Source of the DNA: Paramacrobiotus metropolitanus
Lineage: Eukaryota; Tardigrada; Eutardigrada; Parachela; Macrobiotidae
Direction of reading: 5' to 3'
Length of the DNA: 64,000 bases
Assembly: GCF_019649055.1 (NCBI RefSeq)
Contig: NW_026570227.1
Span: forward strand, 1,922,001 to 1,986,000
Shown here piece after piece: positions 19,101-30,000 of this stretch. The position numbers and the translations under genes are program-made. The stretch's first letter is position 1. Each line of letters opens with the position of its first letter. The notes under the pieces are model-generated. The model had not been told where the DNA came from and did not search any database. It was given only the letters and a program-made list of their open reading frames with translations.

Positions 19101-21487
19101 TGCCATCATGTCTGGGCAGGCGTCCGTCTGATCGTTTGCACCGCATTCCATGTCTCCCGAATTCGTTCACCCATTCGCGTCAATTGCATTTGTAGTGTAT
19201 GTAATATTAAGCACTCATGCTGATGCCATCATGTCTGGGCAGGCGTCCGTCTGATCGTTTGCACCGCATTCCATGTCTCCCAATTGTTCACCCATTCGCC
19301 GTAATTGCATTTGTAGTGTATGTAATATTAAGTACCCCTGCTGATGCCATCATGTCTGCGGGCAGGCGTCCGTCTGATCGTTTGCACCGCATTCCATGTC
19401 TCCCGAATTCGTTCACCCATTCGCCGTAATTGCATTTGTAGTGTATGTAATATTAAGTACTCCCTGCTGATGCCATCATGTCTGGGCAGGCGTCCGTCTG
19501 ATCGTTTGCACCGCATTCCATGTCTCCCGAATTCGTTCACCCATTCGCCGTAATTGCATTTGTAGTGTATGTAATATTAAGTACTCCCTGCTGATGCCAT
19601 CATGTCTGGGCAGGCGTCCGTCTGATCGTTTGCACCGCATTCCATGTCTCCCGAATTCGTTCACCCATTCGCCGTAATTGCATTTGTAGTGTATGTAATA
19701 TTAAGTACTCCTGCTGATGCCATCATGTCTGGGCAGGCGTCCGTCTGATCGTTTGCACCGCATTCCATGTCTCCCGAATTCGTTCACCCATTCGCCGTAA
19801 TTGCATTTGTAGTGTATGTAATATTAAGTACTCCCTGCTGATGCCATCATGTCTGGGCAGGCGTCCGTCTGATCGTTTGCACCGCATTCCATGTCTCCCG
19901 AATTCGTTCACCCATTCGCCGTAATTGCATTTGTAGTGTATGTAATATTAAGTACTCCCTGCTGATGCCATCATGTCTGGGCAGGCGTCCGTCTGATCGT
20001 TTGCACCGCATTCCATGTCTCCCGAATTCGTTCACCCATTCGCCGTAATTGCATTTGTAGTGTATGTAATATTAAGTACTCCTGCTGATGCCATCATGTC
20101 TGGGCAGGCGTCCGTCTGATCGTTTGCACCGCATTCCATGTCTCCCGAATTCGTTCACCCATTCGCCGTAATTGCATTTGTAGTGTATGTAATATTAAGT
20201 ACTCCTGCTGATGCCATCATGTCTGGGCAGGCGTCCGTCTGATCGTTTGCACCGCATTCCATGTCTCCCGAATTCGTTCACCCATTCGCCGTAATTGCAT
20301 TTGTAGTGTATGTAATATTAAGTACTCCTGCTGATGCCATCATGTCTGGGCAGGCGTCCGTCTGATCGTTTGCACCGCATTCCATGTCTCCCGAATTCGT
20401 TCACCCATTCGCCGTAATTGCATTTGTAGTGTATGTAATATTAAGTACTCCTGCTGATGCCATCATGTCTGGGCAGGCGTCCGTCTGATCGTTTGCACCG
20501 CATTCCATGTCTCCCAGAATTCGTTCACCCATTCGCCGTAATTGCATTTGTAGTGTATGTAATATTAAGTACTCCTGCTGATGCCATCATGTCTGGGCAG
20601 GCGTCCGTCTGATCGTTTGCACCGCATTCCATGTCTCCCGAATTCGTTCACCCATTCGCCGTAATTGCATTTGTAGTGTAATATGTAATATTAAGTACTC
20701 CTGCTGATGCCATCATGTCTGGGCAGGCGTCCGTCTGATCGTTTGCACCGCATTCCATGTCTCCCGAATTCGTTCACCCATTCGCCGTAATTGCATTTGT
20801 AGTGTATGTAATATTAAGTACTCCCTGCTGATGCCATCATGTCTGGGCAGGCGTCCGTCTGATCGTTTGCACCGCATTCCATGTCTCCCGAATTCGTTCA
20901 CCCATTCGCCGTAATTGCATTTGTAGTGTATGTAATATTAAGTACTCCTGCTGATGCCATCATGTCTGGGCAGGCGTCCGTCTGATCGTTTGCACCGCAT
21001 TCCATGTCTCCCGAATTCGTTCACCCATTCGCCGTAATTGCATTTGTAGTGCACCCATTCGCTGTAATTGCATTTGTAGTGTATGTAATATTAAGTACTC
21101 CCTGCTGATGCCATCATGTCTGGGCAGGCGTCCGTCTGATCTCCCTGCTGATGCCATCATGTCTGGGCAGGCGTCCGTCTGATCGTTTGCACCGCATTCC
21201 ATGTCTCCCGAATTCGTTCACCCATTCGCCGTAATTGCATTTGTAGTGTATGTAATATTAAGTACCCTGCTGATGCCATCATGTCTGGGCAGGCGTCCGT
21301 CTGATCGTTTGCACCGCATTCCATGTCTCCCGAATTCGTTCACCCATTCGCCGTAATTGCATTTGTAGTGTATGTAATATTAAGTACTCCCTGCTGATGC
21401 CATCATGTCTGGGCAGGCGTCCGTCTGATCGTTTGCACCGCATTCCATGTCTCCCGAATTCGTTCACCCATTCGCCGTAATTGCATT
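13107..21487 (+). repeat. LTR-junction satellite array, about 67 units of 123/124 bp
   Basis: Tandem units made of 99 bp equal to 7820-7918 plus 25 bp equal to the first 25 bp of the LTR (7919-7943). Two length variants alternate irregularly: 124 bp (ACTCCCTG) and 123 bp (ACTCCTG). Units are otherwise almost identical. Diverged or rearranged units lie near 19170-19350 and 20640-21270. The first unit is truncated (starts CCGAATTC at 13107). The last runs straight into a full LTR. Every unit has a 62-codon minus-strand open frame as a by-product of repetition. Confidence 0.97.
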
Positions 21488-21647
21488 TGTAGTGTATGTA
21501 ATATTAAGTACTGTAGTACTTAATATGTGCTTAGCAACGTTGCAGTAGTTGTGAGTTTACCTTCATGTTTTCTTATGTTTACGTATTCATTCTATCATCA
21601 GCCAAGCTGTCGTTCACATCTAATAAATACATATTAGATACTTCACA
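21488..21647 (+). repeat. Solo LTR closing the array
   Basis: Complete 160-bp LTR of the same element with GCATT on both sides. There is no internal region. Left and right host flanks are those of the full element at 7919-12742, so it is a second allele-like copy of the same insertion, reduced to one LTR. Confidence 0.92.
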
Positions 21648-21835
21648 GCATTCATGAGGAGTGACCACTGAAGCTCCGTTTCGTTAGAGGCAACGATGTT
21701 AAAGGACAAAAATGTAATTGTAATCAGCCTGATTCAGCGTCAAGTTACAGATAGAGCAGCAGAGAGACAAAGGCAATCAAGGTCTTCCATTCAAAAGACT
21801 GCGCTACACTCAGGCCATATGCATTTACCCTAGAC
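21648..21835 (+). repeat. Right-flank segment, copy 3
   Basis: 188 bp that look identical to 12743-12930. It continues into unique sequence (CAGTTTTGTCC...). Confidence 0.9.
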
Positions 21836-22367
21836 CAGTTTTGTCCTCTCCTGTATCTTTTGATAGGGAGTAGGGAGGACTGCAGACGACCAGTACCTAC
21901 CGGTTGCAAATGGCGATTTGGCCCGGGATGCAGAGCGTTGCAGAGGACAGACTGGATCTCACTCAGACCGTTGGCCATTTGTATTGCGTTCGGAGTGCAA
22001 ACCTATGCTGGTCTGCAGCGGCTTGAGAGTAACCGCAAAAGCACCTGCAGTAACACTGCATCCAGTAATTAATAATTCCAGAGCGTTCCCTTGGGAACAT
22101 CTGAGTGACTTGGCTGTGACTTGTGATTGTTAAAGCAGTGAACCCGTCGACTTTGTTCCCTGTTGTAACGTCAAATGTACTAGTATATTTTGTCCAGTCC
22201 TGGGATAATGGGTTATCGCCTCGCGGTGGCTGCCGTGGCGGCGACTGAAGTGGCCCTTACGATGGCGTTTACAACCGTATTGGAGGACTTCGGTCACGGC
22301 TCTCAGCGCTGCACTCCAACGGAGCCAGCCAGCTGGTGATGACGCAGCGTTAGTATGTCGGCGCCAG

Positions 22368-22426
22368 CCTTTTCCGCCACAACGTCTTCCATCCGCGGCG
22401 GATGGAAGACTTTGTGGCGGAAAAGG
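22368..22426. repeat. 59-bp near-perfect palindrome
   Basis: The arms, CCTTTTCCGCCACAACGTC... and its complement, meet with a one-base centre at 22397 and one mismatch. Such a structure can extrude as a cruciform or give a hairpin RNA. Confidence 0.75.
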
Positions 22427-22716
22427 GTCGCGGTAGCGGACCGTGACGTTCTGCATAGGCGGAGCAGTGAAGTCACCCCCAATTCGTCCAATGCATAATA
22501 TAACGGCAAATGTCTGAAAGGTTCACATTGAAGAAATAAAGTATGCACAGCACCTGCGGACTGATTGGTTGATTGGTGATCCGCCGATGCACAACGTCAC
22601 GGTCCGCTACAGCGACCCCGCGGATATGGTCTGCACTCTGCGAGGTCGCTGACAAGGCCAGATTGTGGTGGGGATTTTACGGTGAGTGCGGCATGGAGGA
22701 CGTCATCCATGCTGTG

Positions 22717-22783
22717 CTTCATTGTCGATGTACAGCGACCCTCGTCATCCGCGGACGAGGCTCGCTGTTGCTCGACAATGAAG
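22717..22783. repeat. 67-bp interrupted hairpin
   Basis: CTTCATTGTCGA, CAGCGA and CTCGTC on the left pair with GACGAG, TCGCTG and TCGACAATGAAG on the right. Small internal loops separate them and the apex is 7 nt. Confidence 0.65.
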
Positions 22784-22925
22784 ATGGACAGCGTGTCGGG
22801 GAGTGAAGCCGGACCGTAGAAGCCTTTCTGGACGTCATTTAATCACAGCCACCATTTGGTTAATGGTAAGCGGTTCGGCGACTGCGTGTGCCTTATACAG
22901 TATACTTCCATAATAAGTAGATCTT

Positions 22926-23490
22926 AATAACGCCATAACGGCATAAACGAAATCATAATTCGAGCGTTATGCAATGCTGGCATTGAGTCGTATCCGGAGC
23001 CTATTGACATTTTGCGCGAAAATGGAAAGCGCCCGGATGGAGCCACGCGCTGGAAGTGGTACCGGGGACAGCCTTTAGTATGGGACGTGACCTGCAGAGA
23101 CACTATGGCAGATTCGTACATCGACGCGACCTCAAAGTGCGCTGGCGCCGCCGCCGAACTGGCTTTCAGAGACAAGATGGAAAAGTACAAGTCGATTATT
23201 GATCGCTGCTATTTTGTCCCGTTTGCATGCGAAACTTTTGGCACTTGGTGTAAGACCGGCAATGTTTCGTTAAAGGAGATTGGGAAAATAATGTTTATGA
23301 GGACGGGCGAGAGTCGCTCCACTTGTTTTTTGTTTCAGCGTTTAAGCTTAGAGATTATGCGTGGTAATGCTATGAGTGTGTTGTGCACAGTCCCTTCTCA
23401 TGTAAATTGGGACAAATTCTTGATTTGATTGGTATCATTGAGCGAAGCTCGCTGTATAAATATTGAGAGATTAAATTTAATTTACGGTAG
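22926..23490 (+). mobile_element. 5'-truncated LINE, endonuclease domain and 3' end
   Basis: The frame from about 22930 reads R-H-N-G-I-N-E-I ... R-P-D-G-A-T-R-W-K-W-Y ... V-W-D-V-T-C, the PD..DVT core of a restriction-like endonuclease. It then runs to N-W-D-K-F-L-I and the stop at 23426-23428. The 3' untranslated tail follows (GAGCGAAGCTCGC, A-rich end). It parallels the C-terminal part of the minus-strand LINE at 28187-31009. Only the last 170 or so codons survive. Confidence 0.8.
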
Positions 23491-23676
23491 ATCTCGTTGG
23501 CTCTGGAATATGAGTAGCAGCTTTTCTCATGTAAGCGTTACACGGTTGGAATTTGCACATTTGCAAGTCTAATAATTAAGTCCAGGCGAAAGGCGTGGCT
23601 AGTGTGGTCACGTGAAAAGCGACAGCAGCGCCACGGCGTTTCAGAGGGTAGCCGCAAATTCAAGTGCACTAGCCAC

Positions 23677-24191
23677 CAGACTTGGGCCGCCTTTTTGCGG
23701 AGCGGGAAAATTCTCCGCCGTTCCCGCCCCTCCCCGCTTTTTTGGAGGGCGGGAGCGGGTGGAAGTTTTGAGTTTGGAGGGACGGGGCGGGGAGGAAAAA
23801 AGTGTGAGCGGGCGGAAGCGGGATTATTTCAAAGGCGGGCGGAGATCAAGCATAAAATAAAAGTTAACATCATTTACTGAAATATTTTCACTATTTTTTA
23901 TAGAATTTCTAACGGTTTTTGCGGCGAAATTGCTTGCTGGCTTCGCGCGAAAATTGGCAACTGGTGTGGTCTTTGAACAGACATTTCTGAAAAAGAACAC
24001 ACGGAAAAAAATTAAAAAATGAAAAGCACTGAAAATTTTTTTCACAGTTTTGGCGGGCGGGTGGCGGGAAATTAAAATATGGCGGGCGGAAGTGGGAAAT
24101 TTTTTTGTTACGGCGGGGCGGAGCGGGGCGGAAAATTTTAGCCAGAGCGGGGCGGGCGGAAAGCGGAGATGTCGTTGGCGGCCCAAGTCTG
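23677..24191. mobile_element. hAT-type MITE, GC-rich, 515 bp
   Basis: Terminal inverted repeats CAGACTTGGGCCGC (23677-23690) and its complement (24178-24191). The 8-bp target duplication CTAGCCAC is present on both sides (23669-23676 and 24192-24199). The interior has many GCGGG/GGCGG runs with G-quadruplex potential on both arms, flanking an AT-rich middle. It is non-coding. Confidence 0.85.
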
Positions 24192-24199
24192 CTAGCCAC

Positions 24200-25876
24200 A
24201 GGCTAGCTAAAACCATGGCTTGCAGTTTGATATGTAGTGTTGCCCATAAAAAAACTTAAATTTTCGGAACTTCATGTTATTATCGTTTTGATTTGCATCG
24301 TGTATCTAAACTGTGATAGCATACTACAAAAAGAACAACAGAAATCTGAATTCTTATCGTTCTTTACAGGGTCAAATTTGAACAGATAATAAGTTTTGCT
24401 TGATCCTAATTTACCTGTTTTGTGCATAATTTTATTGTCAATAATGTGATTTATGCTAGACTGTGATTTATGCGGAAACAAGTAAGTTATCAAATAAATT
24501 ACCGCAAGTTTAAATTCGAGTGTTAACGCTGCAATATCGTGTTATCGTGTTATCAAATCGTGTTATCAAATATTGAAATTATTTCGCGTTTTTTGGAGAG
24601 TACATTTTCTAGGCGTCAAATCGCTTGTACGGTTAAAAATTATTTGTCCAAACATGCGCAATCTTCGGATTCATCTTTGACGCTGTATGCATTCAAAACT
24701 GCGGATTTTACTTTTGTATCTACCAGTGAAAATACTAGAGTAGTGATGTTAGTTAAAATATACTTTATAGAGTACACTGTATACAACATTACCTCGAACC
24801 ATATTAAATTTTAATATCCTGAATGTAAGCCATGCGCTATAAAGAACTATAATGGTTATATATGCATTAATTATCTACTGTACATGTTATATGCCAAAAC
24901 ACACTTATGAACAGGTTGCAGTTAGTAATTTTCATGATGTTATTGTTGTTTATTTAATTTGCGACAGAGCATCAACAAAAATTCTGTTGTCTGCCGTGCC
25001 ACAAAGACAAACGGGCACCGTATTCAGAACTTATCGCTAGCAAACAGTTTACAAGCACAATACGTGCTTCATCATTGCAGTGCCTGTGTGTCTGAAAATA
25101 TCCGCCCGGAAATGAGTGCTGCTGTATGGTGGTGCATATATAAGCGTTTAACTACAGATCGTGGGCCACAACAGCCACGTTGTGCTTTTCAGAGTCGAAG
25201 ACAGTATGCAGATTGGACATGTGTGAGTCACTGACCTGGCCATTTTTTTGTGCATCTGTCATACCTGAAATTTTTTTGTGGTATTAGTTTGATAGAGAAT
25301 TTAAAGCTGCACAACTTTTTTCTCTGTATTTTTGCTTTACAGCGCAATACAAAGCGTACACAGGCCAAAATTTGCTTGGACATCGCACATTTCCCGTAGA
25401 CGTCCATGTTATAGAAACTGCTGCAACCCTCTGAAATCGCTCGAAAGAGGCAGACCATATCACACCTCATTAGGGTTCTGCCTGAACCTAATTATAATAT
25501 ATTACAGACACAGCCTATCCAATATCCATATCCGTATAATATATTAGTTAGTATAGAAGCCGATGCTGAAGCAGTAGTGACTGAGAATGTGTGCCAGCCT
25601 TTATTGTTCTGTGGTGGTACATTTCAAGATCGTCGATACATGTACGTACAGACACTACACAGTAGTTCACAGTTTCACGAAAATAATCAAACAAAGTGTT
25701 ACGTAATTGACAACACGGCAACATTTTGGCGCTGCAAAAAAGGGCAAGCCGACCTGCACATCACAAGAAGCAGGGAGAAAACTGTTAAAGGTCAGAATGG
25801 TTCTGTCTGCGCTGATCTTGTGAGTCTTTCTATCTTTAACGGGAAAAGATGGAAAGTTGAAGACTTAAAAGGTTAA
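24200..25876. other. AT-rich spacer
   Basis: No supported gene. One 38-bp segment near 25731-25769 (AAAGGGCAAGCCGACCTGCA...) recurs near 45405-45440, so an unnamed dispersed repeat is present. Confidence 0.5.
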
Positions 25877-26290
25877 GGAAAATGGCCCGGTACATGGTGT
25901 CAAAAACTGAATACATGCGCTTTCGCTACTAATACATACTAAAACTATACATACTAACTAATACTAAAACTAAAACTTTCGCTTTCGCGCACTCCGAATC
26001 ACTACATACATACTAAAACTAATACATACTAAAACTTTCGCTTTCGCGCACTCCGAATCACTTTTTGTAATACTTCATGTCATTCTAAAGCTAAATGATT
26101 TGTATAAATTGCTCTGAAAACCATTTCCGCGCGCAACATCCGGTTGCCGAGATATGGTGTATTAAAATTGGTGAAAAGTTTAAATCCAATGGAGTGCACC
26201 AAAAGTCTGGTTATTACCCGATCTTCTTGAAACTTTGCTGTAAAGGACACGAAGAGTCACTTGTTTACGCCGATGACTGCTACTGTGTAT
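25877..26290 (+). mobile_element. TTAA-flanked foldback MITE, left half
   Basis: Begins GGAAAATGGCCCGGTACATG directly after TTAA (25873-25876). The arm contains the family landmarks CTTTCGCGCACTCC, GCGCAACATCCGGTTGCC and ACCAAAAGTCTGGTTATTAC. Its partner in inverted orientation is found only beyond the receptor exon (27930-28186 and 31474-31579). The proximal part has a local tandem expansion of ACATACTAAAACTAA-type units. Confidence 0.65.
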
Positions 26291-27003
26291 AGTACAGACT
26301 GTACATACGGGAAAAATGCGTAATTAAGGGTTAGGAATCACTGAGCATCCTTGGAGGCTGGTCACATAATTCATCTAAAGAGAAAACTACGGACAACACA
26401 GAGGTCACACAAAGCCCGGTACTGTGCGATCCGACGAAGAGGAACCCCGGTATCCGGTAGCCCCTCGTCGGCCGGGACGCGCGGGCACTACTCCGGGCTC
26501 TCACTGGGCAGCGAACCTTGCCCGGGATTCGCCTAACGCGGTGCCACCTGCTGTCGCGCGAGCCGTTCCTCTGAAAATTTCCCGGTTGACCGCATCTGCT
26601 CCGCTTATGCGCCACATAATTAAATGTTTGACTTAAGATGACACAACACTATTGTCCTGGGGCGGTAGAGCGTGATGGGTAACCCGAGCTTTGTGTCGGC
26701 ATCCGCGAGATTATGCCAACACTGACGCTCGCAGCTGATCATTGATTTTTTGTGGTAAACGTTTCTCTATCGAAAGCAAAACAGGTGCACTTTTATTAGC
26801 ACTTGTCACCCTGTTGCCATTGTGTTTATTGATTTTATTGTCCCACCTGTGCATCCTGCTCATCCTTGTCAACAAGTCACGCTAGCAGTTTTAATTCAAA
26901 CGGGACAACATTGATCCACCAAACAGCGTTTTAGTTCAACTTTTTCCTCGGCGCCAAACTTTCTCACGCTAAATTTCCTGGGAATGTAGCCGCGCCGACG
27001 ATA
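26291..27003 (+). promoter_or_regulatory. 5' region of GPCR gene 1 (also duplicated at 6.3 kb)
   Basis: Non-coding stretch upstream of the receptor ATG. The last 320 bp (from about 26685) are shared with the pseudogene copy at 6278-6597, so the duplicated unit included the presumed promoter and 5' untranslated region. No classical TATA box is obvious. Confidence 0.4.
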
Positions 27004-30000
27004 ATGAACGCTTCCAACTTGACCATTAATTCAACTACCACATTATGGGAAGCATACGCCGTGCCACTGTTATTCTGGTACTGCCTGATGGTGCTCCTGT
27101 GCGTCCTGGGGACCCTCTCCAGCCTGGCGGTTCTCCTGGCCATCCTCGCGTCCCGCAAACTCCGCGCCGGCTCCGGCGCCCTCATCGCCAACTTCCTTGT
27201 CGGCATCACCGTTCAGTGCGCCGTCTTCCTCCCGCTCTTCACCGCCTCCGTCGCCGGCGTCCCGCTCTCCTGCCCAGCCACCTTCTTCCCGTACTTCCTG
27301 TTGAACAAGGTCATCAGTCTGGCCGACATGATGATCGGCATCAACCGCTTCATCGCCATCTGCTTCCCCTACCGTTATTCCCTCTTCACCACCGCCCGCG
27401 TCCTCACCACCATGATCCTGCTGCCCTGGGGGGTCGCCTTGATTTATTCCCTGTTTTTATTGTTGGGCGTGAGCGGCCGCTTCGAGCCGCTGCCGCCGTG
27501 GCACGCCTGCGGGACCACCTTCTTCAGTGCGGCGGCCTCCTTCACGTCGACATTGATCGGGGTCATCGTGCCCATCGGGACGTTGGGGGTGCTGTTCGTG
27601 GCCATGTTCGGGGTGATGGGGGTGCGGCGGTGGATGGGAGGGGAGCGGGAGGGCGGGAAGGACGCGGCGCGGATGCAGGCGCTGCGCCGGAAGCGCTACC
27701 AGAGCGTGCGAATGCTCTTCGTGGCCTACGTGCTGTACTCGGCGTGTTTCATGCCCACGCAGATCGCCTCGTCCCTCTTTAGCCGGCAGTTTCAGACGGA
27801 TCCCCTGCTGCAGCTGCTCTTCCGGGCCGTGGCCCTCCTGGGATACGCCACTGTACCGGTAAGGTTCTCCAGGACCAATAACTGCTTTGCAGCCTAACAA
27901 AAGTCTATTTCTTTGCCACGCCCTTCCCCATAATTTTAAAATTAATTTTAAAATTTTTAAAATTTATTTGAAAATCGGTAAAAAATGCTATGGATCTGAT
28001 ATTGGTTCACTTTCGACCTTATGGCCGTGTGTCTTTTACAGCAAAGTTTTCAAGAAGATCGGGTAATAACAAGACTTTTGGTACACAAGAATGCATTTAA
28101 ACTTTTCGCCCATTTTAGTTCGCCATATCTCGGCAACCGGATGTTGCTCGCGCAAACGATTTTCAGAACAATATACCAAATCATTTAACAAAACAATTGA
28201 GTCGTCAGAATAAGTGCCAAAAGTTTCGCATGTAATGGGGACAAAATAACAGCGATCAGTAATCGATTTGTACTTCCCCATCTTGACGGTGAATGCCAGT
28301 TCAGCAGCGGCGCCCGCACACTTGGAGGTTGCGTCGATATAGGAGTCCGCCATCGTGTCTCTGCATGTCACGTCCCAAACTAACGGTTGTCCGCGGTACC
28401 ATTTCCATCGCGTAGCTCCGTCCGGTCGCTTTCCGTTTTCTCGCAAAAATCCCACGGGCTCAGGATACGATTCAATGCCGGCATTACACAAGGTTCGCAG
28501 TACAATATCGTTTATACCGTTATGCCGTTCCCTTCTACCAACACCCTTTTGGCAGGCTAGTCCGTGGTATCCATTCTCCGTTACGTCTTTTCCACATCTG
28601 ACGCATGAGTGAGGTTCTACGATCTTAGCGCCAAGCCACAGTCCAACCGAAATACGAAAAGTCTGATCATCCAGGAAATTGCCGAATACCTTTGCGGGAA
28701 GAGCATTAAGCCAGGCCCCGGCGTATTTTGTGCTGACTGCTCTCAAGCGCGCTTCAACTCGCTTTTCGTTACCAACATTTTTCCACAAGGCATCAACGTT
28801 TTTCTGTATCACAGCATTATCCCATACGCACTGATGAACACGCGCTAAATTCAATGGTAATTCATCACAGGCGGACTCCTGTTTCAACATTCACACGCGT
28901 CGTTGACCAACTTCTCACTATTGCCATTGTAGATCTGTAAAGTTAGCTGACTGGTCGAAAACACGGAGGCCAAAAGGCCGAGGAGCCAGTGCTTTCGCTC
29001 GTCGCACACCCAAACCTCCTTTGGCAACAGGGAGCATTGCCTGCGTGTAGACAGGTCCGTCCAATTTGGTGTTGGTGATTTCTTCCAATGTTACTTTGAC
29101 GTGCCTGTCAAAATCATCCAGCAGCTCCGGCACTTTCCAACAAGGACTACAACGCAGGGTATACATCAGCTTTGGGATGGACAGGCAGTTCCGCAAGAGG
29201 TAGAATCCGTGATGGGCATTCAATAATTTTAAGCGTTCTGCAAAAGTTTTAGCGAAGCAATTTTCTGTTGCAGTGAATGAATTATCGCCTCATCAGTTAA
29301 AGGTGCACCAAGAAACGTTACCATTTCAGGCTGCAAAACAATCGCACCGGGAGCAATTGAATGCAGCCTGTTCTTGGCCACCTCGCGTTCTTCAGCACTT
29401 CCACCAATTAGTAGCATTTCGCACTTTGCAGGATTTAACTTAAGTCCAGCGGCGCTGCTGGCGGCGACGATAGCAGTCAGGTCGTCTGCAACTTCATCCA
29501 CCGTACCTCCCAGAGCACCGTCGTCCAGGAAAAACACCCTTAATTTCGACAACAAACTGATGCAGAGCAGTAGGGAGACGAGGCAGTAGAGCAATGGGCC
29601 CATAGGATCACCCTGCTGGATCCCCGTGGCGGATGACAAATCCTCATCACTGCCACAACATGAGAGGACAGACGGCGCTCCATACGCACTTAAAACAAAC
29701 GGGTAGTATTCTGGGAAGTGTTCTAGGACCGACTGCAACATAATATCACGACGGACAGTGTTAAATGCATTTCTGTAATCGATTTTGAATAAAACACGCA
29801 AGCCGTCGTGCTCTTCGTGAATAAAACTTCTGACTGCATGTACAGCCGCTTCTGCTCCACCACGTGTACCACATCCAACTTGAGTAGGGGTGAACAGTTC
29901 ATTCGCTTTTTTCCCACAACGCTTTGTGACAATCTTTGCTGCTAGTCTTCGCAATACGTTACCCACAGCGATCGGCCGAACTCCGCCATCCTTCTTTGAC

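Larger units (their letters stand above)
21836..22925. other. Region of foldback hairpins without a gene
   Basis: No supported exon. It carries two strong inverted repeats (22368-22426 and 22717-22783). A further stretch near 22580-22620 is an inverted partial copy of 22430-22460 (shared CAACGTCACGGTCCGCTAC motif with small differences). Confidence 0.5.

Noticed and set aside
13303-21467. Dozens of identical 62-codon open frames on the minus strand (M-N-E-F-G-R-H-G...)
   Set aside because: Each is the same chance frame in the satellite unit, overlapping the next unit. It covers host flank plus LTR sequence and has no codon or domain signal.
13107-21487. CRISPR-like array (regular repeats)
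   Set aside because: Units are contiguous and identical with no variable spacers, and the genome is eukaryotic. It is a tandem satellite.
23602-24259. Gly/Arg-rich open frames in the 23.6-24.2 kb region
   Set aside because: They lie in a hAT-type MITE with G-rich runs, so composition rather than coding explains them.
27045-27782. Long alternative frame on + overlapping GPCR 1 exon 1
   Set aside because: It is a GC-rich shadow of the receptor reading frame (Arg/His/Pro-rich, no domain).
28036-28190. LINE protein with an extra C-terminal extension after E-T-F-G-T
   Set aside because: The frame runs across the twin-priming breakpoint into MITE sequence. The true LINE C-terminus (ending N-W-D-K-F-F-I) is on the plus strand at about 31245-31409.
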